Source: Aeromonas sanarellii
Lineage (GTDB): Bacteria > Pseudomonadota > Gammaproteobacteria > Enterobacterales > Aeromonadaceae
Reading direction: 5' to 3'
DNA: 64,000 nt
NCBI RefSeq assembly: GCF_000820085.1
Contig: NZ_CDBN01000007.1
Span: forward strand, 1 to 64,000
The first letter of the stretch is position 1. Each line of letters starts with the position of its first letter. The notes under the pieces are model-generated. The model worked only from the letters and a program-made list of their open reading frames with translations, was not told the DNA's origin and searched no databases. The translations under genes were made by a program, and so were the position numbers. This document shows positions 16,076-26,257 of this stretch, piece by piece.

Positions 16076-16327
16076 ATGAAGCAGATTTTGATCGGGGGAG
16101 TGATCGCCCTGCTGCTGACCGGTTGCAGCAAGCTCAACCGGGAGAACTACGACAAGCTGAAAGTGGGGATCAGCTATGCCGAGGCGAGCGCCATCCTCGG
16201 CAAGGCCGAGCGTTGCGACGATGCCCTCGGCACCACCAGCTGCGTCTGGGGAGGAGAGGGCAAGAACATCAAGATCCGTTTCATCGCCGACAAGGCGACC
16301 TTCTTCAGCTCTGAAGGGATCAACTGA
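16076..16327 (+). CDS. Small SmpA/OmlA-like lipoprotein (DUF3862-type)
   Basis: An 83-residue lipoprotein. Signal peptide with lipobox LLLTGC, Cys at about residue 17. The remaining 65 residues match the small two-layer fold of BamE/DUF3862 proteins: KLNRENYDKLKVGISYAE, then AILGKAERCDDALGTTSCVWG, with two further Cys that could form a disulfide. Such proteins are usually outer-membrane-anchored and of unknown role. Start ATG 16076 follows AGAGGAGA. Monocistronic, ended by a strong terminator. Confidence 0.82.
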   Translation: MKQILIGGVIALLLTGCSKLNRENYDKLKVGISYAEASAILGKAERCDDALGTTSCVWGGEGKNIKIRFIADKATFFSSEGIN

Positions 16328-16353
16328 GTCAGATTCATCGGTTCATTGCCAAC

Positions 16354-16379
16354 AAAAAAGCGCCGTCCGGCGCTTTTTT
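16354..16379. terminator. Bidirectional terminator
   Basis: AAAAAAGCGCCG-TC-CGGCGCTTTTTT works on both strands. It ends the lipoprotein gene and the convergent TRIC-type gene. Confidence 0.9.
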
Positions 16380-16420
16380 GTTGTTCGCGATCCGCTCAGG
16401 GCGACCAGAAACTGGCGCAC

Positions 16421-17035
16421 TCAGTGGGTCGCGTACTGGTAGTTGAAGGTAGGCAGCCCCCACTTGAAGCGCACCGCCAGCAGCCGCAGCACGAAGCCGA
16501 TGCCGATGGCGCCGAAGGCGGCCCAGTCGTTGGGCAGTCCCTGATCCAGGGCGAGGCAGTAGAGGGCGGCCGTCACCAGGGAGACGGCGGCATAGAGCTC
16601 GCGCTTGAACACCAGGGGGATGCGTTGGCACAAGAGATCCCGCAGCACGCCGCCGAAGACGCCGGTCACCACGGCCATGATGCAGGCGATGCCGGCCCCG
16701 TGCCCCATCTCCAGTGCCCGGGCGGCCCCGAAGATGGAGAAGACCACCAGCCCCAGGGCATCGAGGGCCAGGAACAGCTTGCCGAGGTAGCGCATCAGGG
16801 GGGCCGAGATGACCCCCGCCATGGCGGCGCCCGCCACTAGCAGCACGTATTCGGGGTGCTCCACCCAGAGCAGGGGGTAGTGCCCCAGCAGCACGTCCCG
16901 GATGGTGCCACCCCCGATGGCCGTCGCCGAGGCGATGATCACCACGCCGAACAGATCCATCCGCCGCCGGCCCGCCGCCAGCGCGCCCGTCATTCCTTCG
17001 GCCACCAGGCCCAGCAAGAAGAGTGCATGTAACAT
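16421..17035 (-). CDS. TRIC-type cation channel family protein (YicG/YadS, UPF0126)
   Basis: A 204-residue inner-membrane protein with about seven hydrophobic helices arranged as two similar halves. Each half contains the glycine-rich signature: [15 protein letters not shown] in the first, [13 protein letters not shown] in the second. Bacterial TRIC homologues form trimeric monovalent-cation channels; some members are implicated in glycine transport. No neighbouring gene suggests its job. Confidence 0.85.
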   Translation of the reverse strand: MLHALFLLGLVAEGMTGALAAGRRRMDLFGVVIIASATAIGGGTIRDVLLGHYPLLWVEHPEYVLLVAGAAMAGVISAPLMRYLGKLFLALDALGLVVFSIFGAARALEMGHGAGIACIMAVVTGVFGGVLRDLLCQRIPLVFKRELYAAVSLVTAALYCLALDQGLPNDWAAFGAIGIGFVLRLLAVRFKWGLPTFNYQYATH

Positions 17036-17126
17036 GAGATATCCCAGGGTGCGAGAAAGGCCCGCATCCTAACAATCCAGCGTTGGCGCGACAAGCACTC
17101 TTGCTAGTGCATTAGATTAAGTAATG

Positions 17127-17146
17127 AAAAGGGGGCTTTCGCCCCC
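17127..17146 (-). terminator. Terminator of cysZ
   Basis: Leftward GGGGGC-GAAA-GCCCCC then TTTTC, 24 bp past the stop. Confidence 0.88.
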
Positions 17147-17169
17147 AGTTTTGATCATGGCTTTCCGGC

Positions 17170-17934
17170 TCAGCGGCGCAGTTGCTCGGATCTGTACTGA
17201 TCCACCCACATGGCGGTGGCGCCACAGATAGCGACCGGCATCACGAACAGGTTCACCACCGGGATGGCGGAGAAGAGGGTGACCAGGGCGCCGAAGCTCA
17301 GGCACTTGCCGCGGCGCTGCTTGAGGGCGTCGCGCATGGTGATGAAGTCGATCTTGTGGTTGTCGAACGGATAGTCGACGTACTGGATCGCCATCATCCA
17401 GGCGCTGAGGAGGAACCAGAGCACGGGGGCCAGGGTCTGTCCCACCACGGGGATGAGGAAGAGGATCAGGCAGCCGATGGCCTTGGGCAGGTAGTATTTC
17501 AGCTTGGTCCATTCGCGGCCGAAGGTGCGCGGTACATCCTTGACCACGTCCAGCATGCCGGTGTCGTTCATGGTCTCGCCGGTGAGGACCTGTTCCACCT
17601 TCTCCGCCAGCAGGCCGTTGAAGGGGGCGGCTATCCAGTTGGCCACCGAGCTGAAGATGAAGGAGAAGACCACCAGTATGGTGATCAGGGCGATGGGCCA
17701 GAGCAGGTAGTCGAGCCAGGAGAGCCAGCTCGGGATCTGCTGGTGCAGCCAGGCGAACAGGCCGTCCAGCTGCAGCAGCAGGGCGTAGAAGGCCCCGGCA
17801 AACAGCACGAAGTTGACCAGCAGGGGGATCATCACGAAGGTGCGGATGCCGGGCTGGCGCAGGAGGGAGAAGCCGCGCAGGAAGTAGTCTGCGCCGCTGA
17901 CCGAATCTTTGACCATGTGGGGTGATTGGCTCAT
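17170..17934 (-). CDS. cysZ: Sulfate transporter CysZ
   Basis: A 254-residue inner-membrane protein that imports sulfate for cysteine synthesis. It has the CysZ pattern of several hydrophobic helices, a cytoplasmic amphipathic region ([17 protein letters not shown]) and the segments YFLRGFSLL at the start, [18 protein letters not shown] near the end. E. coli CysZ is 253 aa. Start ATG 17934 has GGAG five bases upstream; the ATG at 17970 lacks this. In many gammaproteobacteria cysZ neighbours zipA; here smc lies divergently in between, before zipA-ligA. Confidence 0.9.
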   Translation of the reverse strand: MSQSPHMVKDSVSGADYFLRGFSLLRQPGIRTFVMIPLLVNFVLFAGAFYALLLQLDGLFAWLHQQIPSWLSWLDYLLWPIALITILVVFSFIFSSVANWIAAPFNGLLAEKVEQVLTGETMNDTGMLDVVKDVPRTFGREWTKLKYYLPKAIGCLILFLIPVVGQTLAPVLWFLLSAWMMAIQYVDYPFDNHKIDFITMRDALKQRRGKCLSFGALVTLFSAIPVVNLFVMPVAICGATAMWVDQYRSEQLRR

Positions 17935-18135
17935 GTGAGCTCCATCAGTGAATGGGGAAAGTGCCAGCATATTACAAACAAGCCCTTGATTTGGTAAAGT
18001 CGCCGACTATTCCTTGTCTCTTGCCCGTTGCGACTGGCCGCCGGGCCTTGGGATGCTGCCTGCATCTGACAGGCAAAGCCGGGCTTGGCGCTGTGCCCGC
18101 CTCCTCCTTAATTTTCGTTACCGACATAGGCCGCC

Positions 18136-21100
18136 ATGCGTCTGAAATTGATCAAACTCGCCGGTTTCAAGTCGTTTGTCGAGCCGACCCGCATCGAGCT
18201 CAATGCCGACATGACCGCCGTGGTGGGACCCAACGGTTGCGGCAAGTCCAACGTCATCGACGCCGTGCGCTGGGTGCTGGGGGAGAGCTCCGCCCGCCAC
18301 CTGCGTGGCGAGAACATGACGGACGTCATCTTCAACGGCTCCGTCAACCGCAGCGCCCACGGTCGCGCCTCGGTGGAGCTGGTGTTCGACAACCCCCACA
18401 ACCGGGTGCCCGGCGAGTTCGGCCGCTTCACCGAGATCTCGGTGCGCCGCGAGGTGCTGCGCGACGGCTCCAACCACTATCTGATCAACGGCCAGAAGTG
18501 CCGCCGCAAGGACGTCACCGACCTCTTCCTCGGCACCGGCCTCGGGCCGCGCAGCTACGCCATCATAGAGCAGGGCACCGTCAGCCGGCTGGTGGAGTCC
18601 CGCCCTGCCGATCTCAAGCTGTTCATGGAGGAGGCCGCCGGTGTCTCCCGTTACAAGGAGCGGCGACGTGAAACCGAGCAGCGCATCCGCCACACCCAGG
18701 AGAATCTGGAGCGCCTCGGCGACATCCGCACCGAGCTGGGGTCGCGCCTCGAACACCTCAAGGCCCAGGCCGAGACCGCCGAGCGTTACAAGCAGCTCAA
18801 GAGCCGCACCCGCGCCGCCAAGGCCGAGCTGATCGGCTCCGAGCTATGGGCGCTGGAGACGCGCCTCGGCGAGGCCAAGAGCGATCTGGCCCAGGCCGAG
18901 CAGGCGCTGGCGGCCCTCGATGCCAAGCGCACCGCAGACGAGGGCCGCCACGTCACGCTGTCGGTGGCCCGCCAGGAGGCCCAGGCCGAGCAGGCGAGCC
19001 GCCAGCAGCAGATCTTCCTCGGCGGCCAGGCCATCGCCCGCCTCGAGCAGCAACAGCTTCACCAGACCGAGCTGGGCCGCGACTGGCAGGCCAGGCGCCA
19101 GGCCCTCGGCGAGCGCATCGACGGGCTCAAGGCCCAGCTGACCAGCCAGCAGGAACAGCAGGCCGAGGGCGCCCTCCAGGCTGAGGTGGCGTCGGCACGC
19201 CTCGAGCAGTGTGAGCAGTTGCTCGCCGACCAGCAGGGCGTGCGTGCGGCGGCCGGTGAAGGGCTAGAGCAGGCGCGTCAGCGCCAGCAGCAGTGGCAGC
19301 AGCAGCTGGGCCAGTTGCAGGGGCGCCTCAACCAGACCCGGGCCGAGGTGAACGGGCTGCAGGAGCTGCAGGCCAAGACCCGGTTGGCCCGTCTCAAGCT
19401 GGAGGATGAGCAGGCCGGCCCCCTCGGCGGGGAAGGGGAGAACCTGCAACCCGAGCTCGACGCCCTGGCGGAGGCGCTCGCGCTCTCCCGCGCCCGCCAT
19501 GATGAATCAGAAGAGGCCTGGCAGGCCGGCGTGGCCCGCCATGAAGCACTCAAGGCAGAGCAGAGTCGCCAGCAGGGATTGCTGCGGGAGCTGGAGGCCC
19601 GCCTCGCCACCCTGGATCAGATCCTGGGGGATCAGATGGCGGGCGCCACCCTGGCGGATCGGCTGCAGGTTCCCCCCGAGTGGGCCCGGGGACTGGACAA
19701 GGTACTCGGCCGCTGGCTCACCGCGACGCCTGCGGATGAGTGCCATCCAGAACAGCATGGGCTCTGGATCGGTCCGTCCAGGCCCGCGGTGCCGGGGACC
19801 CTGGCGGCCCAGATCGGGGGGGCGCACATCCCCGCCTTCCTCAACGCCATCTGGCTGGTGGGGAACCGGGAGGAGGCGCTGGCCCGCCAGCACCGCCTCT
19901 CTGCCGGTGAGTCGCTGCTCACTCCCGCCGGCGACTGGTTTGGCCCGAACTGGGCGGATCTCGGCGAGGGCAAGGCCCTCGGCACCCTGGCGCTGCTCGG
20001 CGAGCGTGAGCGGTTGCACACCGAGCAGGCCGCGGGCCGGGAGGCGCAGCGCCGGCTCGATGAGCTGCTGGCCGAGGCCGACGGGACTCGGGCCCAGCTG
20101 CACGGCGCCGTTGAGCTGGCCCAACGCACCCTGCGCGAGCAGGAGCAGCGGTGGCAGCAGCTGCGCGAAGCCTGGAGCCTGCGCGAGGGGCAGCGCCAGG
20201 AGCGGTTGCAGCGCCTCGGTCAGCTGGGGGAAGAGCTGGCCCGGCTGGCGCAAGAACAGGCAGAGGAGGCCGAGCGGCTGGACGTAGCCAGGACCCGGCT
20301 CGAGCAGGACGAGGCGGCCCTGAGCGAGTTGCAGGAGCAGGGGGAGGCGCTGGCCGAGGCGCTGCTGCTCGCCCAGGAGAAGGTGAGCGCGGCGGAGCGG
20401 GGACTGGAAGAGGCCCGTGCACGGCGGGAGCAGCAGCAGGCCGCCTGTCAGCGGCTGCAGCTGGAGCAGCAGAATCTGTCCCAGCTCATCGCCCTGCGGG
20501 AGCAGGAGCTCTCGCGCCTCGGGCTGGAGCTGGCCGAGCTCAAGGAGCCGGGGGCTGCGCCGGATCAGGATCTGACCCCCCTGCTGGTGGAGCAGCGCAA
20601 CCTGGAGGCGCAGCAGCTTGCCTGTCATCAGCGGCTCGCCGAGCTGGAGCGTCAGCTGGCCGAGCTGGAGCAGGCCAGGAGCGCCGACCACAAGCAGCTG
20701 GTGCAGCTCCAGGAGAGGCTCGCAACCCTGCGCCTCGAGCGCGAGCGCAACCTCACCCGTCGCCAGGGGCTGCACGAGCAGTTCGAGGAGCTGGGGGTGA
20801 GGCTGGTGGATCTCGATCAGGCGCGGCTCATCGCCGCCGATCGCGGCAAGCTGCGCCAGGAGATCCAGACCCTGGAGGCTCAGGTGGAGGCACTTGGCGC
20901 CATCAACTTGGCGGCGCTTGAGGAGTATGAAGAGGCGAAAACCCGCGCCAGCTACCTGGAAAACCAGTGCCAGGATCTGGAGCAGGCGCTGGAAACCCTG
21001 AGCCAAGCCATTAAAAGAATTGATAAAGAAACACAAATACGCTTCCGCGACACTTTCGATAAGGTCAATGAAGATTTAAAATCCCTGTTTCCGAAAGTGT

Positions 21101-21510
21101 TCGGGGGGGGCAGTGCCTGGCTTGAACTCACCTCCGACGATATTTTGGAGGCCGGGGTGAGCATCATGGCGAGACCTCCGGGCAAGAAGAATGCTACCAT
21201 TGCCCTGCTTTCCGGGGGGGAGAAGGCGCTAACCGCCCTTGCGCTGGTTTTTGCCATCTTCAGACTCAATCCAGCACCATTTTGTCTGCTGGATGAGGTG
21301 GATGCACCGCTCGATGAAGTGAACGTGGGTCGCTTCTGTTCTCTTGTCAAAGAGATGTCGAGCACAGTACAGTTCGTCTACATCAGTCATAATAAGGTCT
21401 CCATGGAGATGGCAGAGCAGTTGGTCGGCGTCACGATGCAAGAGCCCGGGGTTTCGCGCATAGTGTCGGTCGATATCGGCGAAGCCGTCGCTTTGGCTGA
21501 GCAAAACTAG
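18136..21510 (+). CDS. smc: Chromosome segregation protein SMC
   Basis: An 1124-residue condensin ATPase that organises and helps segregate the chromosome. The N-terminal ATPase head has Walker A VGPNGCGKSNVIDAVRW (about residues 32-48) and the Q-loop region. Two long coiled-coil arms rich in Gln, Glu, Ala and Leu flank a hinge (about residues 490-640, poorly charged). The C-terminal head has the ABC signature LLSGGEKALTALAL and Walker B FCLLDEVDAPLDE. Length fits bacterial SMC (about 1150 aa). ScpA and ScpB are not in the window. The last 500 bp is notably richer in AAA, ATA and AAT codons than the coiled-coil part. Transcribed toward zipA with a 15-bp gap, so probably co-transcribed. Confidence 0.95.
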   Translation: MRLKLIKLAGFKSFVEPTRIELNADMTAVVGPNGCGKSNVIDAVRWVLGESSARHLRGENMTDVIFNGSVNRSAHGRASVELVFDNPHNRVPGEFGRFTEISVRREVLRDGSNHYLINGQKCRRKDVTDLFLGTGLGPRSYAIIEQGTVSRLVESRPADLKLFMEEAAGVSRYKERRRETEQRIRHTQENLERLGDIRTELGSRLEHLKAQAETAERYKQLKSRTRAAKAELIGSELWALETRLGEAKSDLAQAEQALAALDAKRTADEGRHVTLSVARQEAQAEQASRQQQIFLGGQAIARLEQQQLHQTELGRDWQARRQALGERIDGLKAQLTSQQEQQAEGALQAEVASARLEQCEQLLADQQGVRAAAGEGLEQARQRQQQWQQQLGQLQGRLNQTRAEVNGLQELQAKTRLARLKLEDEQAGPLGGEGENLQPELDALAEALALSRARHDESEEAWQAGVARHEALKAEQSRQQGLLRELEARLATLDQILGDQMAGATLADRLQVPPEWARGLDKVLGRWLTATPADECHPEQHGLWIGPSRPAVPGTLAAQIGGAHIPAFLNAIWLVGNREEALARQHRLSAGESLLTPAGDWFGPNWADLGEGKALGTLALLGERERLHTEQAAGREAQRRLDELLAEADGTRAQLHGAVELAQRTLREQEQRWQQLREAWSLREGQRQERLQRLGQLGEELARLAQEQAEEAERLDVARTRLEQDEAALSELQEQGEALAEALLLAQEKVSAAERGLEEARARREQQQAACQRLQLEQQNLSQLIALREQELSRLGLELAELKEPGAAPDQDLTPLLVEQRNLEAQQLACHQRLAELERQLAELEQARSADHKQLVQLQERLATLRLERERNLTRRQGLHEQFEELGVRLVDLDQARLIAADRGKLRQEIQTLEAQVEALGAINLAALEEYEEAKTRASYLENQCQDLEQALETLSQAIKRIDKETQIRFRDTFDKVNEDLKSLFPKVFGGGSAWLELTSDDILEAGVSIMARPPGKKNATIALLSGGEKALTALALVFAIFRLNPAPFCLLDEVDAPLDEVNVGRFCSLVKEMSSTVQFVYISHNKVSMEMAEQLVGVTMQEPGVSRIVSVDIGEAVALAEQN

Positions 21511-21525
21511 AAAGAGAAGCAGCTA

Positions 21526-22659
21526 ATGCAGGAATTGCGTTACATCTTGGTTGCCCTGGGCGGTATTGCCATCGCGGCATTGCTCATTCACGGGTTGTGG
21601 AGCAACAGAAAGAACCGTCAGGCACCGATCAAGGAGAAACCCCTGGGTCGGATGGAATCCAAGTCGCGGGAACGCGACAGCGATGCGTTCGACAGCGATG
21701 GTATCGGTCAGGTGCGCGTGGTCAGCGGTGGCCGCCGTGCCGAGCCCAAGCTCCACCACGATGAACCCCGCCAGCCGGACGTCAGCCGCCGTGCCGCCGC
21801 GCCCGCCTTCGATGATGAAGATGACGATGTCGATCTGCCGCCCCCCGTGGTGCGCAAGCCCGCCGCCCGCCCGGTGGCGCCCCAGCCCGTCTACCAAGAA
21901 GAAGAGGACGAGTATGAGGAGCCGAGCGCAGAGCCCGTGGAAGAGGCGCCTGCCGCGCCTGTGCGCAAGCCTGCCCAGGTGATCCGCCGTACCCCGGTAC
22001 ACCGTTCCCGCCCGCAGCGCGAACCCATGATGCAGCCGCTGGACGAAGAGCCGCTGGTGGAGCCCGCCTACGCCCAGGCGCCGACCTTCGGTGCCCGCGA
22101 GGCCGCTCCGCAGCAGGCGCCCCGTTATGCCCAGCCGGCACCGGCCTATGAAGAGCCTGCCTATGATGACGAGCCCGCCTATCAGGAGCCGGTTCATGCG
22201 ACCGAGCCTGAACCCGCCCCGGCCCCGGTCGAGAAGATCTGGCAGGATGTCTATGTCATCAACCTGATGGCGCGTCCCGGCCACGATCTGCAAGGGGCCA
22301 CCCTGCTCTCCTCCCTGCTGGCGCTCGGCTTCAAGTTTGGCGAGATGGACATCTTCCACCGCCACGAGGATCTGGGCGGCAAGGGCGAGGTGCTCTTCTC
22401 CATGATCAACATGGTCAAGCCGGGCACCTTCAACCCCTATCGCATGGAGCAGTTCAGCACCCCGGGTGTGTCGCTCTTCATGCAGCTGCCGCTGCGCAGC
22501 AATGCCGCCTTCGCGTTCGAGCACATGTTGCAGGCCGCCGATCAGCTGGCCAGCGATCTCGACGCCATGCTGACCGACGCCTCGCGCAGCCCGCTGAGCG
22601 ACGATACCATCGCCCGCTACCGCCACGAGCTGGCGGCCTACGAGGCGAGCCGCGACTAA
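21526..22659 (+). CDS. zipA: Cell division protein ZipA
   Basis: A 377-residue bitopic protein that anchors FtsZ to the inner membrane. The N-terminal helix (RYILVALGGIAIAALLIHGLW, about 5-25) is the membrane anchor. A basic patch is followed by a Pro/Glu/Ala-rich flexible linker (about 70-240, with repeated 'EEPAYDDEPAYQEP'-like stretches). The C-terminal FtsZ-binding domain runs from about 245 (WQDVYVINLMARPGHDLQG) to the end. Gene order smc-zipA-ligA also occurs in other gammaproteobacteria. A terminator lies between zipA and ligA. Confidence 0.94.
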   Translation: MQELRYILVALGGIAIAALLIHGLWSNRKNRQAPIKEKPLGRMESKSRERDSDAFDSDGIGQVRVVSGGRRAEPKLHHDEPRQPDVSRRAAAPAFDDEDDDVDLPPPVVRKPAARPVAPQPVYQEEEDEYEEPSAEPVEEAPAAPVRKPAQVIRRTPVHRSRPQREPMMQPLDEEPLVEPAYAQAPTFGAREAAPQQAPRYAQPAPAYEEPAYDDEPAYQEPVHATEPEPAPAPVEKIWQDVYVINLMARPGHDLQGATLLSSLLALGFKFGEMDIFHRHEDLGGKGEVLFSMINMVKPGTFNPYRMEQFSTPGVSLFMQLPLRSNAAFAFEHMLQAADQLASDLDAMLTDASRSPLSDDTIARYRHELAAYEASRD

Positions 22660-22680
22660 TACGCCATGCGGGTCGAATGA

Positions 22681-24768
<2,088 letters not shown>

Positions 24769-24791
24769 CGGGCCCTGCCTTCACGCCAAAC

Positions 24792-24824
24792 GAAGAACCC
24801 GGCCTGGTGCCGGGTTCTTCTTCT
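24792..24824. terminator. Terminator between convergent ligA and the ABC-type binding protein
   Basis: GAAGAACCCGGC-CTGGT-GCCGGGTTCTTC followed by TTCTTT on the plus strand. Confidence 0.82.
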
Positions 24825-24832
24825 TTGGGTCA

Positions 24833-25816
24833 TCACTCGCGCCAGAGGGTCTTGTAGCGCCACTTGTCGGGCAGGGTGAGCCGCCAGCGGGTCAGCTCGC
24901 TCTCGCTGAAGACATATTCGCCGCGCAGGGCGGCGCGCGGTGCCAGGGTTCCGGGTTGGGCGCCCGCCAGGATGGCGCCGATCAGCTCGGCCGCCCTGGC
25001 CCCCTGATCGCGGCCATCCAGCACCAGGCCGCCGATGGCCCTGCCCTGGCCCACCGAAAACTCCCAGAAGCAGAACAGCGGCACCGGGCTGTGGGCGCTG
25101 GCCCACGCCAGTACCTCCTGCTCGTTCACATGCCTGCCCTGATCGTCGGTGAGGGTGTGGTAGAGGCCGATAAAGATGGCCTGATAGCCGTTCTGCTTGG
25201 CATGGAGCACGGCCTCCTGCCACAGGCCGTAGTCGCCGATCAGCTGGCTGTTGATCAGGGTCTGGCCGACCCGCAGCTCGGTCTGGATCTTGAACTCGTC
25301 CTCGATGGCGGTGAGCGACACCTGGCTGGAATCAAACAGTACCAGCGCCTTCTTGATCCCCCCCATCAACTGGCTCATCTCGCTGATGTTGCGCTTGAGC
25401 AGGGGGCGCTCCAGCACACCGGTGATCATGGGATGGCCCACCAGCCCCTTGTGGCGCGGATTCTCGTTCATGCCGAGGAACACCACGGGCGTGCCCAGGG
25501 TGGCTATCTCGCCGGCCAGGTAGTTGATGGCGTTGTCATCGCCGAGCACCACCAGCTCCGGCCTGACCTGCCGGTAGAAGGCCAGGGCCTGTTCGGCGAT
25601 CCGGTCGAACTCCTCGGGGGGACGGCGCTTGGTGTCCATGTAGAAGTGGCTGATGCGGTGGGCGCTGCCCAGATGGGCCTCCAGGCTGGCGTTGTAGCTT
25701 CGATCCCACAGGTATTCGGGGTGATAGCTGCTGATCACCAGGATCTCGGCCCCCCACAGCCGCAGCGGCAGGGCACACAGCAGCAGTAGCAGTCGCCGCA
25801 GTAGAGGCTTGGTCAT
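24833..25816 (-). CDS. ABC_sub_bind-type periplasmic binding protein
   Basis: A 327-residue protein. Signal peptide about 1-24 (basic start, then LLLLLCALPLRLWGA). The mature part has alternating strand-helix segments of a periplasmic-binding fold: ILVISSYHPEYLWD, LVVLGDDNAINYL, TPVVFLGMNENPRHKG, KALVLFDSSQVS. This resembles the ABC transporter substrate-binding family seen in sensor kinases and orphan transporters. No permease, ATPase or kinase is adjacent. Ligand unknown. Start ATG 25816 has GGGA seven bases upstream; an ATG at 25828 is possible. Confidence 0.72.
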   Translation of the reverse strand: MTKPLLRRLLLLLCALPLRLWGAEILVISSYHPEYLWDRSYNASLEAHLGSAHRISHFYMDTKRRPPEEFDRIAEQALAFYRQVRPELVVLGDDNAINYLAGEIATLGTPVVFLGMNENPRHKGLVGHPMITGVLERPLLKRNISEMSQLMGGIKKALVLFDSSQVSLTAIEDEFKIQTELRVGQTLINSQLIGDYGLWQEAVLHAKQNGYQAIFIGLYHTLTDDQGRHVNEQEVLAWASAHSPVPLFCFWEFSVGQGRAIGGLVLDGRDQGARAAELIGAILAGAQPGTLAPRAALRGEYVFSESELTRWRLTLPDKWRYKTLWRE

Positions 25817-26056
25817 GTCGCGTCCCATCGGACAGGCAGAGAATCGTCACTCATTATGTCCATTTTGGTGCAGGCCTGTCCCGGTCAATTACTGTCGGAG
25901 GGAAAATCTTTTTCCAGTTGGCCGGATGACGCGCCAGCCCGCCCCCCGTCTGGGATGCACAAGAAAAGCCTCTTTTGGCGCTGGTTGTGAACTGCCCCAC
26001 CCCTCCGAAAACCTGTTCTGGATCAAGAAACGAGGTACCGCTTTGGTGCCTAATAG

Positions 26057-26072
26057 ACCCCACATATAGGGG
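26057..26072 (+). promoter_or_regulatory. NrdR box 1 upstream of nrdD
   Basis: ACCCCACATATAGGGG matches the NrdR-box core (CWATATATWG) with one changed base in the centre. It starts exactly 31 bp before box 2, the three-turn spacing typical of NrdR pairs. NrdR represses ribonucleotide reductase genes when dATP is high. Confidence 0.75.
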
Positions 26073-26087
26073 TAGGCATAAAAAAAA

Positions 26088-26103
26088 CACCCATATATAG
26101 TGT
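26088..26103 (+). promoter_or_regulatory. NrdR box 2 upstream of nrdD
   Basis: CACCCATATATAGTGT fits the consensus acaCwAtATaTwGtgt closely. It lies 155 bp upstream of the nrdD start. The pair sits in a locally AT-rich stretch that probably contains the promoter. Confidence 0.82.
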
Positions 26104-26257
26104 TATAAAGCTGTGCATAAGTCGTCACCCTCTCAGTGTCAGCCCGGGTTGTCCAAGCCTTGGCTGAATTTGTTTGCGCCGGGGACGGGCGTGGAGAAGG
26201 GGACTCAACAAGGGTGAGCCGAGGGCGAGAGCCAGGCCTTTAACGCGGGGAAAATCG

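Noticed and set aside
19507..21036. A 509-codon leftward frame inside smc
   Set aside because: Leu/Gln-rich mirror of the coiled-coil repeats; no start signal and no family.
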